From: Sphaerobacter sp.
GTDB taxonomy: Bacteria > Chloroflexota > Chloroflexia > Thermomicrobiales > Thermomicrobiaceae
Assembly: GCA_029961075.1 (NCBI GenBank)
Contig: JASBVL010000002.1
Span: 20,642-84,641, forward strand
Length of the DNA: 64,000 nt
Reading direction: 5' to 3'
Each line of letters begins with the position of its first letter. The first letter of the stretch is position 1. Made by a program: the position numbers and the translations under genes. The notes beneath the pieces were generated by a model. The model was not told where the DNA came from. It ran no database searches and saw nothing but the letters and a program-made list of their open reading frames with translations. Shown piece by piece: positions 37,967 to 46,664 of this stretch.

Positions 37967-37995
37967 TTGCAGCCCCCGCGACGCTGTGCTATACT
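37967..37995 (+). promoter_or_regulatory. Promoter of tRNA-Val
   Basis: TTGCAG (37967-37972), a 17-bp spacer and TATACT (37990-37995), with TG in the extended -10 position. The start point would be about 10 nt before the tRNA. Confidence 0.75.
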
Positions 37996-38012
37996 CCCAG
38001 CGTCGCCGAATC

Positions 38013-38086
38013 GGGCGGTTAGCTCAGTCGGTTAGAGCGCCACGTTGACATCGTGGAGGTCACTAGTTCGAGTCTAGTACCGCCCA
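38013..38086 (+). tRNA. tRNA-Val (anticodon GAC)
   Basis: A 74-nt cloverleaf. Acceptor GGGCGGT/ACCGCCC with discriminator A (38086), D arm GCTC...GAGC, anticodon stem CCACG/CGTGG with loop TTGACAT giving GAC, and T arm ACTAG-TTCGAGT-CTAGT. The 3' CCA is not encoded. It has its own promoter and a following terminator. Confidence 0.97.
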
Positions 38087-38095
38087 CCCGATTCC

Positions 38096-38121
38096 CCGTC
38101 AGGCCTGCCTGGCGGTCTTTT
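38096..38121 (+). terminator. Rho-independent terminator of tRNA-Val
   Basis: A 9-bp stem CCGTCAGGC/GCCTGGCGG (38096-38115, one G-T pair), followed by TCTTTT. Confidence 0.85.
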
Positions 38122-38159
38122 CGTTCTCAACCCGCCGCGTTGAGCGGCAGAAACACAGC

Positions 38160-38423
38160 GCCAACGGCGTCGAGCGGGACGAGTACCCGGGCGGCGGACG
38201 CGCAGAGAGGCGGGGCCACCGGCTGCAAGCCCCACCCGTGACCGGCCCGGCGAAAACCACCCGTGAGCTGACCGGCGAACGCCCCACGCGGGGCCAGTAG
38301 CCGGCTCCGGTCGCCCCCGTTATCGGGCACCCTGAGCGCCGTCGCGGCTCCGGTCGCGCGGCGGAAGTAGGGTGGAACCACGTCAGGCCGCGCCTGTCGT
38401 CCCTTCGGACGGCGGGCGCTTTT
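38160..38423 (+). promoter_or_regulatory. T-box riboswitch leader of thrS
   Basis: A tRNA-Thr-sensing leader that lets transcription into thrS proceed when uncharged tRNA binds. Visible elements in the proper order: GAGTA of the specifier loop (38181-38185), the AGAGAG bulge (38204-38209), the GGCTG apical loop (38221-38225), a GAAA-ACC segment whose ACC (38256-38258) is a Thr codon as specifier, the T-box AGGGTGGAACCACG (38369-38382; its TGGA would pair with a UCCA tRNA end), and a 13-bp terminator stem GCGCCTGTCGTCC/GGACGGCGGGCGC (38390-38419) followed by TTTT (38420-38423). The leader promoter is not clear; readthrough from tRNA-Val is possible. The thrS start is 260 bp beyond the terminator, separated by a repeat element. 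Confidence 0.92.
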
Positions 38424-38474
38424 CGTTGGGGCCATGGGGTGGGCGCAAGGAGGGCACGCGATGGATGCGACTGG

Positions 38475-38643
38475 TACCGCGTATTGCGTACTCCGTATTG
38501 CGTCGTGCGTGGCGGGACACCCCTCACCCCCGACCCCTCTCCCAATCCTGGGAGAGGGGGGAGAAACGGAACACGGACTACGGACTCCCAAGTACGCAAC
38601 ACGCAATACGCAGTACGTAGTACGCAGTACGGAGCACGCACTA
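38475..38643. repeat. Heptamer-armed inverted repeat element, copy C
   Basis: The left arm (38475-38509) is five units: TACCGCG, TATTGCG, TACTCCG, TATTGCG, TCGTGCG. The right arm (38567-38643) is eleven units such as CGGAACA, CGCAACA, CGCAATA and CGCAGTA in register. The core has CCCTCACCCC (38521-38530) and a CCCCTCTCCCA/TGGGAGAGGGG hairpin. It lies between the T-box terminator and the thrS ribosome site. Confidence 0.87.
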
Positions 38644-38682
38644 GGCATGACGGTTGACGCCGCACGGACAGAGGAGCACCCG

Positions 38683-40473
38683 ATGTCGGAGATCGCACAG
38701 GAGATGGACATCCAGCTCGAGGTCGAGAGCCAGGAGGAACTGGAGCTGGCGCGCATGCGGCACTCCGCCGCGCACGTCATGGCGCAGGCCGTCCTGGAGA
38801 TGTTCCCGGACGCCAAGCTGGCCATCGGCCCGGCCATCGAGAACGGCTTCTACTACGACTTCGACCTGCCCCGCTCGCTGACGCCGGACGACCTCGGCAA
38901 GATCGAGGAGCGGATGCGGGAGATCAGGGCGGCGGCCTACCCCTTCGTGCGCAAGGAGATCGCGCGCGAGGAGGCGCTGGCGATGTTCGCCGACCAGCCC
39001 TACAAGCTCGAGATCATCCACGACCTGCCCGAGGACGCCGTGATCTCGACCTACACGCACGATGGCTTCACGGACCTGTGCCGCGGCCCGCATGTGGCCG
39101 ACACGTCGCAGATCGGCCACTTCAAGCTGCTGAACGTGGCCGGCGCCTACTGGCGCGGCGACGAGAAGCGGCCGATGCTGCAGCGCATCTATGGCACGTC
39201 CTGGCGCTCGGAGGAGGAGCTCGCGGCGTATCTCCACCGCCTGGAGGAGGCGCAGCGGCGCGACCACCGGCGGCTGGGGCGGGAACTGGACCTCTTCTCG
39301 GTCAGCGAGGAGATCGGCGCCGGGCTGATCCTATGGCACCCCAAGGGCGCTCTGATCCGCCACCTGATCGAGCGCTTCGAGACGGACGAGCACCTGAAGC
39401 GCGGCTACCAGCTCGTCTACACGCCGCACATCGCCAGCGCCGAGATCTACAAGCGGAGCGGGCACCTGGAGACGTACCAGGAGAACATGTACGCGCCGAT
39501 GGATATCGATGGGACGCCCTACTACCTCAAGCCCATGAACTGTCCCGGCCACATCATGATCTACAACTCCCACGTCCGCTCCTACCGCGACCTGCCGATC
39601 CGGCTGGCCGAGCTGGGCACGGTCTACCGCTACGAGCGGAGCGGCACGCTGCACGGGATGCTGCGCGTCCGCGGCTTCACCCAGGACGACGCCCACATCT
39701 TCTGCCGGCCGGATCAGCTCCACGGCGAGATCATGGGCGTGCTCGACCTGGCGATGTTCTTCGCCCGCGTCTTCGGCTACGAGTACAAGGCCTTCCTCGC
39801 CACGCGGCCGGAGAAGTCGATCGGGAGCGATGAGAACTGGGAGCGCGCGACGGCGACGCTGGCGGCGGCGCTGCGCGACATGGGGATGGCGTACGCGATG
39901 GACCCCGGCGCCGGCGCGTTCTACGGCCCCAAGATCGATATCAAGTTCCTCGACTCGCTCGGCCGCGAGTGGACGGGACCGACGATCCAGGTCGACTTCA
40001 ACCTGCCGGAGCGCTTCGACGTGAGCTACGTCGGGGAGGACGGCGAGCGGCACCGGGCCGTCATGATCCACCGCACGGTCCTCGGGTCGATGGAGCGCTT
40101 CGTCGGCGGGCTGATCGAGCACTTCGCGGGCGCGTTCCCGGTCTGGCTGGCGCCGGTCCAGGCCGAGATCATCCCGATCGCCGACCGGCACCTCCCCTAC
40201 GCGCAGCAGGTGGCGGCACGGCTGGTGGAGGCCGGCCTGCGGGCTGAGGTTGACGACAGCAGCGACCGCATGCAGGCCAAGATCCGGCGTGCCCAGCTCC
40301 AGCGCGTGCCGTACATGCTGGTGGTCGGCGACAAGGAGGCCGAGGCGGAGGCCGTCGCGGTCCGGCTGCGCACCAACGAGAACCTCGGCCCGATGCCGCT
40401 GGCCGACTTCATTGCCCTGGCTCGGGAGATGAACGACACCAAGTCGCTCGCCCTGACCCGCGACGCCAGCTAG
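38683..40473 (+). CDS. thrS: Threonyl-tRNA synthetase (lacking the TGS domain)
   Basis: Class IIa synthetase of 596 residues. Residues 1-60 are short leader plus the start of the editing domain (RHSAAHVMAQAV near 26-37; CRGPHV near 130). Residues about 195-490 hold the catalytic core with the zinc cysteine in MNCPGH (near 286), motif 2 RYERSGTLHGMLRVRGF and motif 3 HRTVLGSMERF near 464; the anticodon domain follows. The N-terminal TGS domain of the roughly 640-residue E. coli enzyme is absent. ATG 38683 has GAGGAG 6 nt upstream. Controlled by a T-box leader. Confidence 0.96.
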   Translation: MSEIAQEMDIQLEVESQEELELARMRHSAAHVMAQAVLEMFPDAKLAIGPAIENGFYYDFDLPRSLTPDDLGKIEERMREIRAAAYPFVRKEIAREEALAMFADQPYKLEIIHDLPEDAVISTYTHDGFTDLCRGPHVADTSQIGHFKLLNVAGAYWRGDEKRPMLQRIYGTSWRSEEELAAYLHRLEEAQRRDHRRLGRELDLFSVSEEIGAGLILWHPKGALIRHLIERFETDEHLKRGYQLVYTPHIASAEIYKRSGHLETYQENMYAPMDIDGTPYYLKPMNCPGHIMIYNSHVRSYRDLPIRLAELGTVYRYERSGTLHGMLRVRGFTQDDAHIFCRPDQLHGEIMGVLDLAMFFARVFGYEYKAFLATRPEKSIGSDENWERATATLAAALRDMGMAYAMDPGAGAFYGPKIDIKFLDSLGREWTGPTIQVDFNLPERFDVSYVGEDGERHRAVMIHRTVLGSMERFVGGLIEHFAGAFPVWLAPVQAEIIPIADRHLPYAQQVAARLVEAGLRAEVDDSSDRMQAKIRRAQLQRVPYMLVVGDKEAEAEAVAVRLRTNENLGPMPLADFIALAREMNDTKSLALTRDAS

Positions 40474-40493
40474 CACCCGACACCCCACAAGAA

Positions 40494-40525
40494 AGCCCCC
40501 TCTCCCAAAGTTGGGAGAGGGGGCT
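40494..40525. terminator. Bidirectional terminator, solo copy of the repeat hairpin
   Basis: AGCCCCCTCTCCCAA (40494-40508) pairs with TTGGGAGAGGGGGCT (40511-40525). On the minus strand it is followed by TTTCTTG, so it suits the leftward M19 gene best; it also ends the convergent thrS transcript. The sequence, with CCCTCACCCCC on the minus strand at 40536-40526, is the same core as in elements B and C but has no heptamer arms. Confidence 0.75.
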
Positions 40526-40545
40526 GGGGGTGAGGGCCGGCTCCC

Positions 40546-41523
40546 CTACTCCCGCCACACCTCCCGGAACACCCGCAGCCAGTTGCCGAAGCAGATCTTC
40601 TCGATCGCGTCGTCGCTGTACCCGCGGCGCGACAGCTCCGCGATCAGCTTGGGCGTCTGGGCCGCATCGGCCAGCTCTGCCGGCATCGTGGCGCCATCAA
40701 AGTCGGAGCCCAGCGCCACGTGGTCCACCCCTACCAGGCGCACGATGTGGTCGATGTGATCCACCAGCACGCTGAGGGGCACCTCCACCCCGGTCCGGGC
40801 ACCCGGCACCAGGAAGGAGATGCAGTAGTTGATCCCCATCAGGCCGCCCTTCTCGGCCAGCGCCCGGATCTGCTCGTCGGTCAGGTTCCGCGGGTGGTCG
40901 CAGAGCGCACGGGCATTGGAGTGGCTGGCCACGAACGGCTTCTCGCTGACGGCCACCACGTCCCAGAAGCCGGCGTCATTCAGGTGCGACACGTCGATGA
41001 GGATGCCCATCGCGTTGCACTGCCGCACCAGCTCGCGCCCCAGACCCGTCAGCCCGTTGCCGTGGTCCTCGGGGCCGACTCCCTCGGCGAAGATGTTCGT
41101 CCGGCTCCAGGTGAGCCCGAGCGAGCGCAGCCCGAGCTCGTACGAGAGCCGCAGCACCGTGAACTCCGGGTCGATCGCCTCGGCCCCCTCGTAGTGCAAG
41201 ATGGCGCCGAACACGCCGCGGTCGAGGCAGTCGACCAGCTGCCGGTAGCTGCGGATCAGCTCCACCTGCCCGTTCGACTCCGCCACCACGCGCTTGAGGA
41301 GGTCGACGGCGCGCAGCGTCTGGATGAGCGCGTGGTGCGGCAGCTCCTCGGTGGGGATGAAGACCGCGCTCAGCATCGCGGCGATGCCACCGCGGCGGGC
41401 GCGGGGCAGGTCGACATGGCCGATCCCCGATTCCTCCAGGAAGCTCCGCCTGGTCTCCGTCAAGGACAGCAGGTAGTCGGTGTGCCCGTCGATCACCGGG
41501 ACAGCGGGTCGTGTCCCCACCAT
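40546..41523 (-). CDS. Membrane dipeptidase (peptidase M19)
   Basis: Zinc dipeptidase of 325 residues with an amidohydrolase-like TIM barrel. Metal-site motifs are VIDGHTD (near 13-16), the bridging Glu in HYEGAE (near 115), DVSHLND (near 183) and SHSNARAL (near 205), then GSDFDG near 278. Family members hydrolyse L-D or D-containing dipeptides and some have other amidase activities. ATG 41523; the ribosome site GGAGGAGAGG is rather distant. No signal peptide is seen, so it is probably cytoplasmic despite the family name. It is divergent from a peptide-binding protein, which fits peptide use. Confidence 0.92.
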   Translation of the reverse strand: MVGTRPAVPVIDGHTDYLLSLTETRRSFLEESGIGHVDLPRARRGGIAAMLSAVFIPTEELPHHALIQTLRAVDLLKRVVAESNGQVELIRSYRQLVDCLDRGVFGAILHYEGAEAIDPEFTVLRLSYELGLRSLGLTWSRTNIFAEGVGPEDHGNGLTGLGRELVRQCNAMGILIDVSHLNDAGFWDVVAVSEKPFVASHSNARALCDHPRNLTDEQIRALAEKGGLMGINYCISFLVPGARTGVEVPLSVLVDHIDHIVRLVGVDHVALGSDFDGATMPAELADAAQTPKLIAELSRRGYSDDAIEKICFGNWLRVFREVWRE

Positions 41524-41833
41524 GCGTGGTGTCCTCTCCTCCCTCAGCGCAGCCGCATGCCCGCATCCGGCGGCCCCCACGACGAACCGGCGGGTTTGCC
41601 TGGGCGAGCATCACTGCGCGGCATCCTAGCCGGGATGACGGCACGCGGCAAGCGCCGCCGCGACCAATTCACACAACTGGCCAGGTTGCGCAACGATAGC
41701 AACCCTTCATGGCCGGGCTCGGCCTGGTTGTGCCTGGTTTGACACCAATTCGGCTGCATGATAGACACTCGTGCAGTACGTTCCACGGTGAACCGTCACC
41801 GCGGCGCGCCCAGAGGACAAGGGGGTGGGATCG
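41524..41833. other. Divergent spacer between M19 dipeptidase and peptide-binding protein
   Basis: 310 bp without a gene. The rightward promoter at 41739-41767 is the only clear element. Confidence 0.5.
41739..41767 (+). promoter_or_regulatory. Promoter of the peptide-binding lipoprotein gene
   Basis: A perfect -35 TTGACA (41739-41744), a 17-bp spacer and TAGACA (41762-41767), 67 bp before the GTG start. Confidence 0.6.
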
Positions 41834-43729
41834 GTGGACCAGACGGTGATCAGCGAGCGTGCGCTCCGGGCGGAGATCCTCGCCGGACGGCTCACGCGGC
41901 GGGAGGTGGTGAAGCGGGCCGCGGCGCTGGGGCTCAGCGCCCCGGTGATCGCCAGCCTGCTGGCGGCCTGCGGCGGAGAAGAGGGGACCACGCCGACCAG
42001 CAGTACCGCGGGTGATGCCACTCCGACCGGTACCGCCAGCGGCGCGGCGTCGCCGACCGCCGGCACGGACGGCGGAGCCGCCAGCGGTGGCCGCGGTCGG
42101 GGGAAGGCGGACCTGCTGCGGGTCCTGTTCTGGCAAGCGCCGACCATCCTGAACACGCACCTGGCGACCGGGGACAAGGACAACATGCCCGCGCGGCTCG
42201 TCACCGAGCCCCTGCTGAAGATCAACCCGGACGGCTCGCTGGGCGCGGTCCTGGCGGCCGAGGTGCCGTCGCTGGAGAACGGCGGCGTCGCGCCCGACGG
42301 CCTCAGCGTCACCTACCAGCTCAAGCACGGGGTCGTCTGGTCCGATGGCGAGCCCTTCACCGCCCGGGACGTGCGCTTCACCTGGGAGTGGGTGGCCAAC
42401 GTCGAGAACAACTCGCCCAACCAGGCCATCTATCAGGTCATCAAGGACGTCGAGATCGTCGACGACCACACGGTCATCGTGCACTTCCACGAGCCGAACC
42501 CGGCGTGGTTCAACCCCTTCTCCGGCGGCTACAAGGGCGGCATCCTGCCCGAGCACATCATGAAGGACTACGTGGGCGAGCGGGCACGGGAGGCACCCTT
42601 CAACCTCGCGCCGATCGGCACCGGCCCGTACAAGGTGGTCGAGTTCCGGCCGGGTGACACCGTGATCTTCGAGATCAACGAGCGCTTCCGGGAGCCAGAC
42701 AAGCCGTACTTCAAGCGGGTCGAGTGGAAGGGCGGCGGCGATCCCGCGTCCGCGGGCCGCGCGGTGCTGCAGACGCAGGAAGCGGATTTCGCCTGGAACC
42801 TCCAGGTGGAGAAGCAGGTGCTCGAATCCCTGGCCAAGGGTGGTGCGGGCCGCCTCCTCATCACCCCGTGGGCCAGCGCCGAGCAGATCATGCTCAACTT
42901 CGCCGACCCCAACGTCGAGGTCAACGGCGCGCGGTCCGAGCCCTCGACGACCCACCCGTTCTTCAGCGATAAGCGGGTGCGCCAGGCACTGGCCCTCGCC
43001 TGCGATCGTGCCACGATCAGCGAGGTGCTCTACGGCGAGACCGGCAAGCCGACCGCCAACATCCTGAACGCGCCGCCGCAATTCGTCTCGCCGAACACGT
43101 CGTTCACGTACGACCTCGAGGAGGCCGGCCGGCTGCTCGACGAGGCCGGCTGGGTGAAGAACGGCAAGTACCGGCAGAAGGATGGCCGGACGCTGTCGGT
43201 CGTGTTCTCGACCACCATCAATCCGGTCCGGCAGCGGGAGCAGGAGATCCTCAAGGCGAGCTGGGAGGAGCTCGGCATCCAGACCGAGCTCAAGGCGGTC
43301 GAGTCCAGCGTCTTCTTCTCCGGGGATGCCGGCAACCCGGACACCTACAGCCACTTCTACTGCGACCTCCTCATGTACACCAACGGCCCGACGAGCCCCT
43401 ACCCGCTGGACTACATGGCCACCTTCAAGTCCGACGATCCGGACAACGACATCGCCCAGAAGGCGAACAACTGGGCGGGGCGCAACTTCCACCGTTGGGT
43501 CAACGAGGAGTTCAATCAACTGTACCAACGGGCCCGTACCGAACTGGACCCGAAGAAGCAGGCCGAGTTGTTCATCGCCATGAACGACCTGGTGGTGAAC
43601 GAGGTGGTCCGCATCCCCTTGGTCCACCGATCCGGGGCCGACGCCGTGTCCGCCCGCCTCAAGGGGATCGAGCCCTCGACGTTCGAGCCAACGGGCTACG
43701 ATATCGAGAACTGGTACTTCGAGGAGTAA
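41834..43729 (+). CDS. ABC transporter substrate-binding lipoprotein, peptide/nickel family (SBP_bac_5)
   Basis: Extracytoplasmic solute receptor of 631 residues. The signal sequence has a twin-arginine (LTRREVVKRAA, Arg 22-23) and a lipobox LLAAC with Cys46, so it is probably a Tat-exported lipoprotein. A low-complexity Thr/Gly linker spans residues 50-85. The SBP_bac_5 domain then has the usual SDGEPFTARDVRFTWEW strand near 175-190 and GTGPYKVVEF near 262. GTG 41834 follows GGGGGTGGG; GTG 41825 is an alternative. Transporter permease and ATPase genes are not adjacent, so it may use subunits elsewhere. Confidence 0.92.
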   Translation: MDQTVISERALRAEILAGRLTRREVVKRAAALGLSAPVIASLLAACGGEEGTTPTSSTAGDATPTGTASGAASPTAGTDGGAASGGRGRGKADLLRVLFWQAPTILNTHLATGDKDNMPARLVTEPLLKINPDGSLGAVLAAEVPSLENGGVAPDGLSVTYQLKHGVVWSDGEPFTARDVRFTWEWVANVENNSPNQAIYQVIKDVEIVDDHTVIVHFHEPNPAWFNPFSGGYKGGILPEHIMKDYVGERAREAPFNLAPIGTGPYKVVEFRPGDTVIFEINERFREPDKPYFKRVEWKGGGDPASAGRAVLQTQEADFAWNLQVEKQVLESLAKGGAGRLLITPWASAEQIMLNFADPNVEVNGARSEPSTTHPFFSDKRVRQALALACDRATISEVLYGETGKPTANILNAPPQFVSPNTSFTYDLEEAGRLLDEAGWVKNGKYRQKDGRTLSVVFSTTINPVRQREQEILKASWEELGIQTELKAVESSVFFSGDAGNPDTYSHFYCDLLMYTNGPTSPYPLDYMATFKSDDPDNDIAQKANNWAGRNFHRWVNEEFNQLYQRARTELDPKKQAELFIAMNDLVVNEVVRIPLVHRSGADAVSARLKGIEPSTFEPTGYDIENWYFEE

Positions 43730-43903
43730 CCGGCCTGGCCGCGGCGCGGGGGCGTGGCGACGCACGCCCCCGCGGTCCGCTCGCCGCACCGGGGCACGAG
43801 CGGGCGCGATGCGTGAACTGGTCCCGGCAGGGGCGTGGCACGCCGCGACATCGCGGGCGCCGGCCGACAGGCATCGCCCTCCAGGGTGCAACACTGCCCG
43901 GAA

Positions 43904-46626
43904 TCACGGCGACGAGCCGCGCCGTCGCACGCGCCCCCGCCGGCAGGCGCGGGTGTTCCCGGCGCCGACCAGCCCCGCGGCGCCATCATGCGGGCTGGCC
44001 GCCGGGGCGCCGGCCGGAGCAGCCTCGTCCGGACGGCCCGCCGCGATGGTCACGATCAGCTCAGGGTACTTGCCCGACTCGCGCGACGCGTACTCGACGC
44101 CGTCCTGGCGGAGCGAGGTGATCGCGAAACCGACGATACCGTCGCGGATGCTCGCCTGGGTCACATCGAAGGCGACGGTCTCGCCGAGCTCCACCGCGCC
44201 CAGCGTCGAGAGCACCGGCCCGTCGATCTCCGGTCGGGTCTTGTAGGTCACCCCCGTCTCCGACCACGTCGTGTCGCTCATCTGTCGTGTCGCTCATCTG
44301 ATGGACCGACCCACCGCTGAGCCGGCTGGCGTCGGCGACGTACAGCCGGAGGGTCGCCGCGACGACGAGGCCATCGATGTCTGTTACGTCAAATTTGAGG
44401 TAGGCCTCCTCCACTGGCTTGCCATCCACGGAGAGCTCCGGCGCGGTGCCGTAGGCGGTATGGGGGTGCTTCTCGCTCACGGCCGTAGTTCGCGGCGGGC
44501 GTCGTCTGCTGCACGTAGGCGTCCGCTTCGGGCACGAAGAAGTCGGTGTCCCCGCCCCCACCGCCACCGGTGGTGGCGGTGTAGGTCTGCACGTCGAAGG
44601 TGGCACCGGTGGCGTTCGTCGGCGTGACCGTGATGTTCGTTCCGTCAACGCTAACCAGAAGGAAATGGTACACCTGCTGGTGGCTGGTCGGGACCGGCGC
44701 GTTGCAGCTATTGCCTGCGTTCTGTGTGAAGGACCAGCCGATGGCGTAGGCGTTGAAGGGGCTGCAGTGGTTCACCGAGGCGACCTTAGCCCCGCCCCCG
44801 CCGGTGATATAGGTCACCAGCCCATCCGCGTTGGGATGGTTGCGCTCATAGAAGTGCGCGTGCCCGGTGAACGCGATCTTTACCCCGTACCGCCCGAGCA
44901 GCCCCTCCAGGCTGACTGGCCCCTGGAGGAAGGCATCGGACTCCTGCGCGGAGCTGTCGGAGTAGATCGGGAAGTGGAGGACGGCCAGCTTGACCTGGTC
45001 TGGGTGGGCTTGCAGATCGGCCTCGAGCCACTGGTACTCCGCGCTGGAGATGGTCCAGTGGTAGTCGTAGTCGTTCTCGTACTTGTCCGCATCACCGACA
45101 TTGTCGTCAGCCCAGGCGGCGGTCAGGTTGTAGATCCGCACCGTTCCCGCGTCGAACGCATACCAGGGGTAGATCCCCGGTATGGTCCCGTTCTGGCAGC
45201 AATAGTTCTCGCGCGCATACGTCCCACTCGACAGGGCGACCGCCCGATCCTGTGGGAAGTTGATCAGGTGTGGGTGATAGGTGTCCGTGCTGGAGTAGCC
45301 GTGGTTCCCCGTCGCCGGGAAGATCAGGATCGACCGGCCGGGCACGGCCCAGAAGGATGGCCCGAAGACGCTGCTGGCGGACGGGCCGGTCTGGACGAGG
45401 TCGCCGTAGTTCTTCTGGCTGCCCGACGGGTATGCGTTGTCCCCAACCGTCAGGGCAAAGCGGGCGCCGCTCTCGGCGATCCGCTGCATCAGCGCCGCCT
45501 GCTCAGGGTTGAGCCCCTCGCTGTTGGTGTAGCCCCAGTCGCCGAAGACGACGAACGAGAACGGCTTGGTCGAGCCGGCCGGGATCTGGGTCCAGAAGCG
45601 CGGCGACGGGTCGGTGCCGAGCAGATCGATGGCGCCGAGATAGACCCGGTAACAGTACTGGGTATCGGGCTCCAGCGTCAGCATCGCCTTCCACTGGTAC
45701 TCGGGGACCGAGCTCACGTTGATCGGCGTGAAGGTAGCGTCGGCGGTGGTGATCGGCGTGCACGTGCCGTCAGCGGCGACCGCGCCTCACGTGACCGAGC
45801 CGGTCGTCTGCGAGCGATCGGTGGCCCAGTTGATCGTGGCGTAGCGATCGACCACGTCGGTGAGATAGGGGTAGCGCCGGAGCTGCGCGGCGTAGCCGGC
45901 CGCTGCGTTGACCGGGCTGGCCTGTGCCATCGCCGGCGCGGTGGGCGCCGGAGCAGCCCCGCCGCCCCGGCCCCGGCCCGGGGCGGGGCGCTGCTCCGGC
46001 TTGGACCGGTGGCCAACCGGGTCGAGCGCCTCGAGCGTGTAGGTGTGGGCGGTCGCCGGGTCGGCGGTCGTGTCCAGGTAGCTGAGAGTAGCGCTGTCGA
46101 CCGTCGCCAGCAGCTTGCCGTCGCGGTAGATCCGGTAGCCAGTCACGTCGGTGTCGTCGCTGGCGTCGTACCAGTCGAGCAGGTTCCCGACCGCCGTCGG
46201 CGTGACGGTGAAGTCCTCCGGCGGGGCCGGCGGCGACCGATCGGGCCGCTCAGGAGGTCGCGGCGTCTTGACGACAGCCGGATGTGAGCGGGCAAGCCGT
46301 CGGCCCGTCGCGTCGAGCGCCTCGACGACGTAGGTGAACGGCTTCGCCGGCGCCACCCCCCTGTCGACGTACATCTGCGTCGCCCCGTCGACCGTGGCCA
46401 GGTCCTTGCCGTCCCGCCGGATGAGGAAGGCCGCCGCCGGCGTGTCGCCGGCATACCCCCAGACCAGATCCACCTGGTTTGTGCCCACCGCGACGGCGCT
46501 CAGGCTGATCGTCGGCTTCGGCGCCGACTCGACCGCGGCCGACGTGGTGGGCGGCGCGACGAAGCCCGCGCTCGCGGCGAGCACCAATCCCAGCAGCACT
46601 CTGGACCATCGCCTCGAACGCGACAT
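43904..46626 (-). pseudogene. Secreted purple-acid-phosphatase-like phosphoesterase with Fn3 and DNRLRE-type domains, disrupted
   Basis: Leftward gene starting at ATG 46626 (AGGGGG 4-5 nt upstream) with a signal peptide, two Fn3-like domains and a calcineurin-like phosphatase domain (VVFGDWGYTNS, TVGDNAYPSG, ATGNHGY, VLHFP, FTGHAHFYERN), then a C-terminal DNRLRE-like domain (EAYLKFDVTDI, VAATLRLYV). Three lesions: TGA at 45787-45789 where a Trp (TGG) is expected in SVTWGAV; a one-base frameshift near 44480-44485; and a 16-bp tandem duplication at 44268-44299. Together they abolish the full product. An intact homologue would be about 900 residues. The middle fragment still has every phosphatase motif. 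Confidence 0.85.
44268..44299. repeat. 16-bp tandem duplication (frameshift-causing)
   Basis: Two identical copies of GTCGTGTCGCTCATCT abut at 44268-44283 and 44284-44299 (plus strand). Removing one restores the reading frame of the secreted phosphoesterase gene (HQMSDTTWSETG). Confidence 0.9.
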
Positions 46627-46664
46627 CGTCCCCCTATCTCACGGACCAGCCCATCGATCGCGCC

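Noticed and set aside
38434..38682. N-terminal extension of ThrRS upstream of 38683
   Set aside because: The in-frame upstream sequence is translation of the repeat element, not a TGS domain, and lacks a ribosome site.
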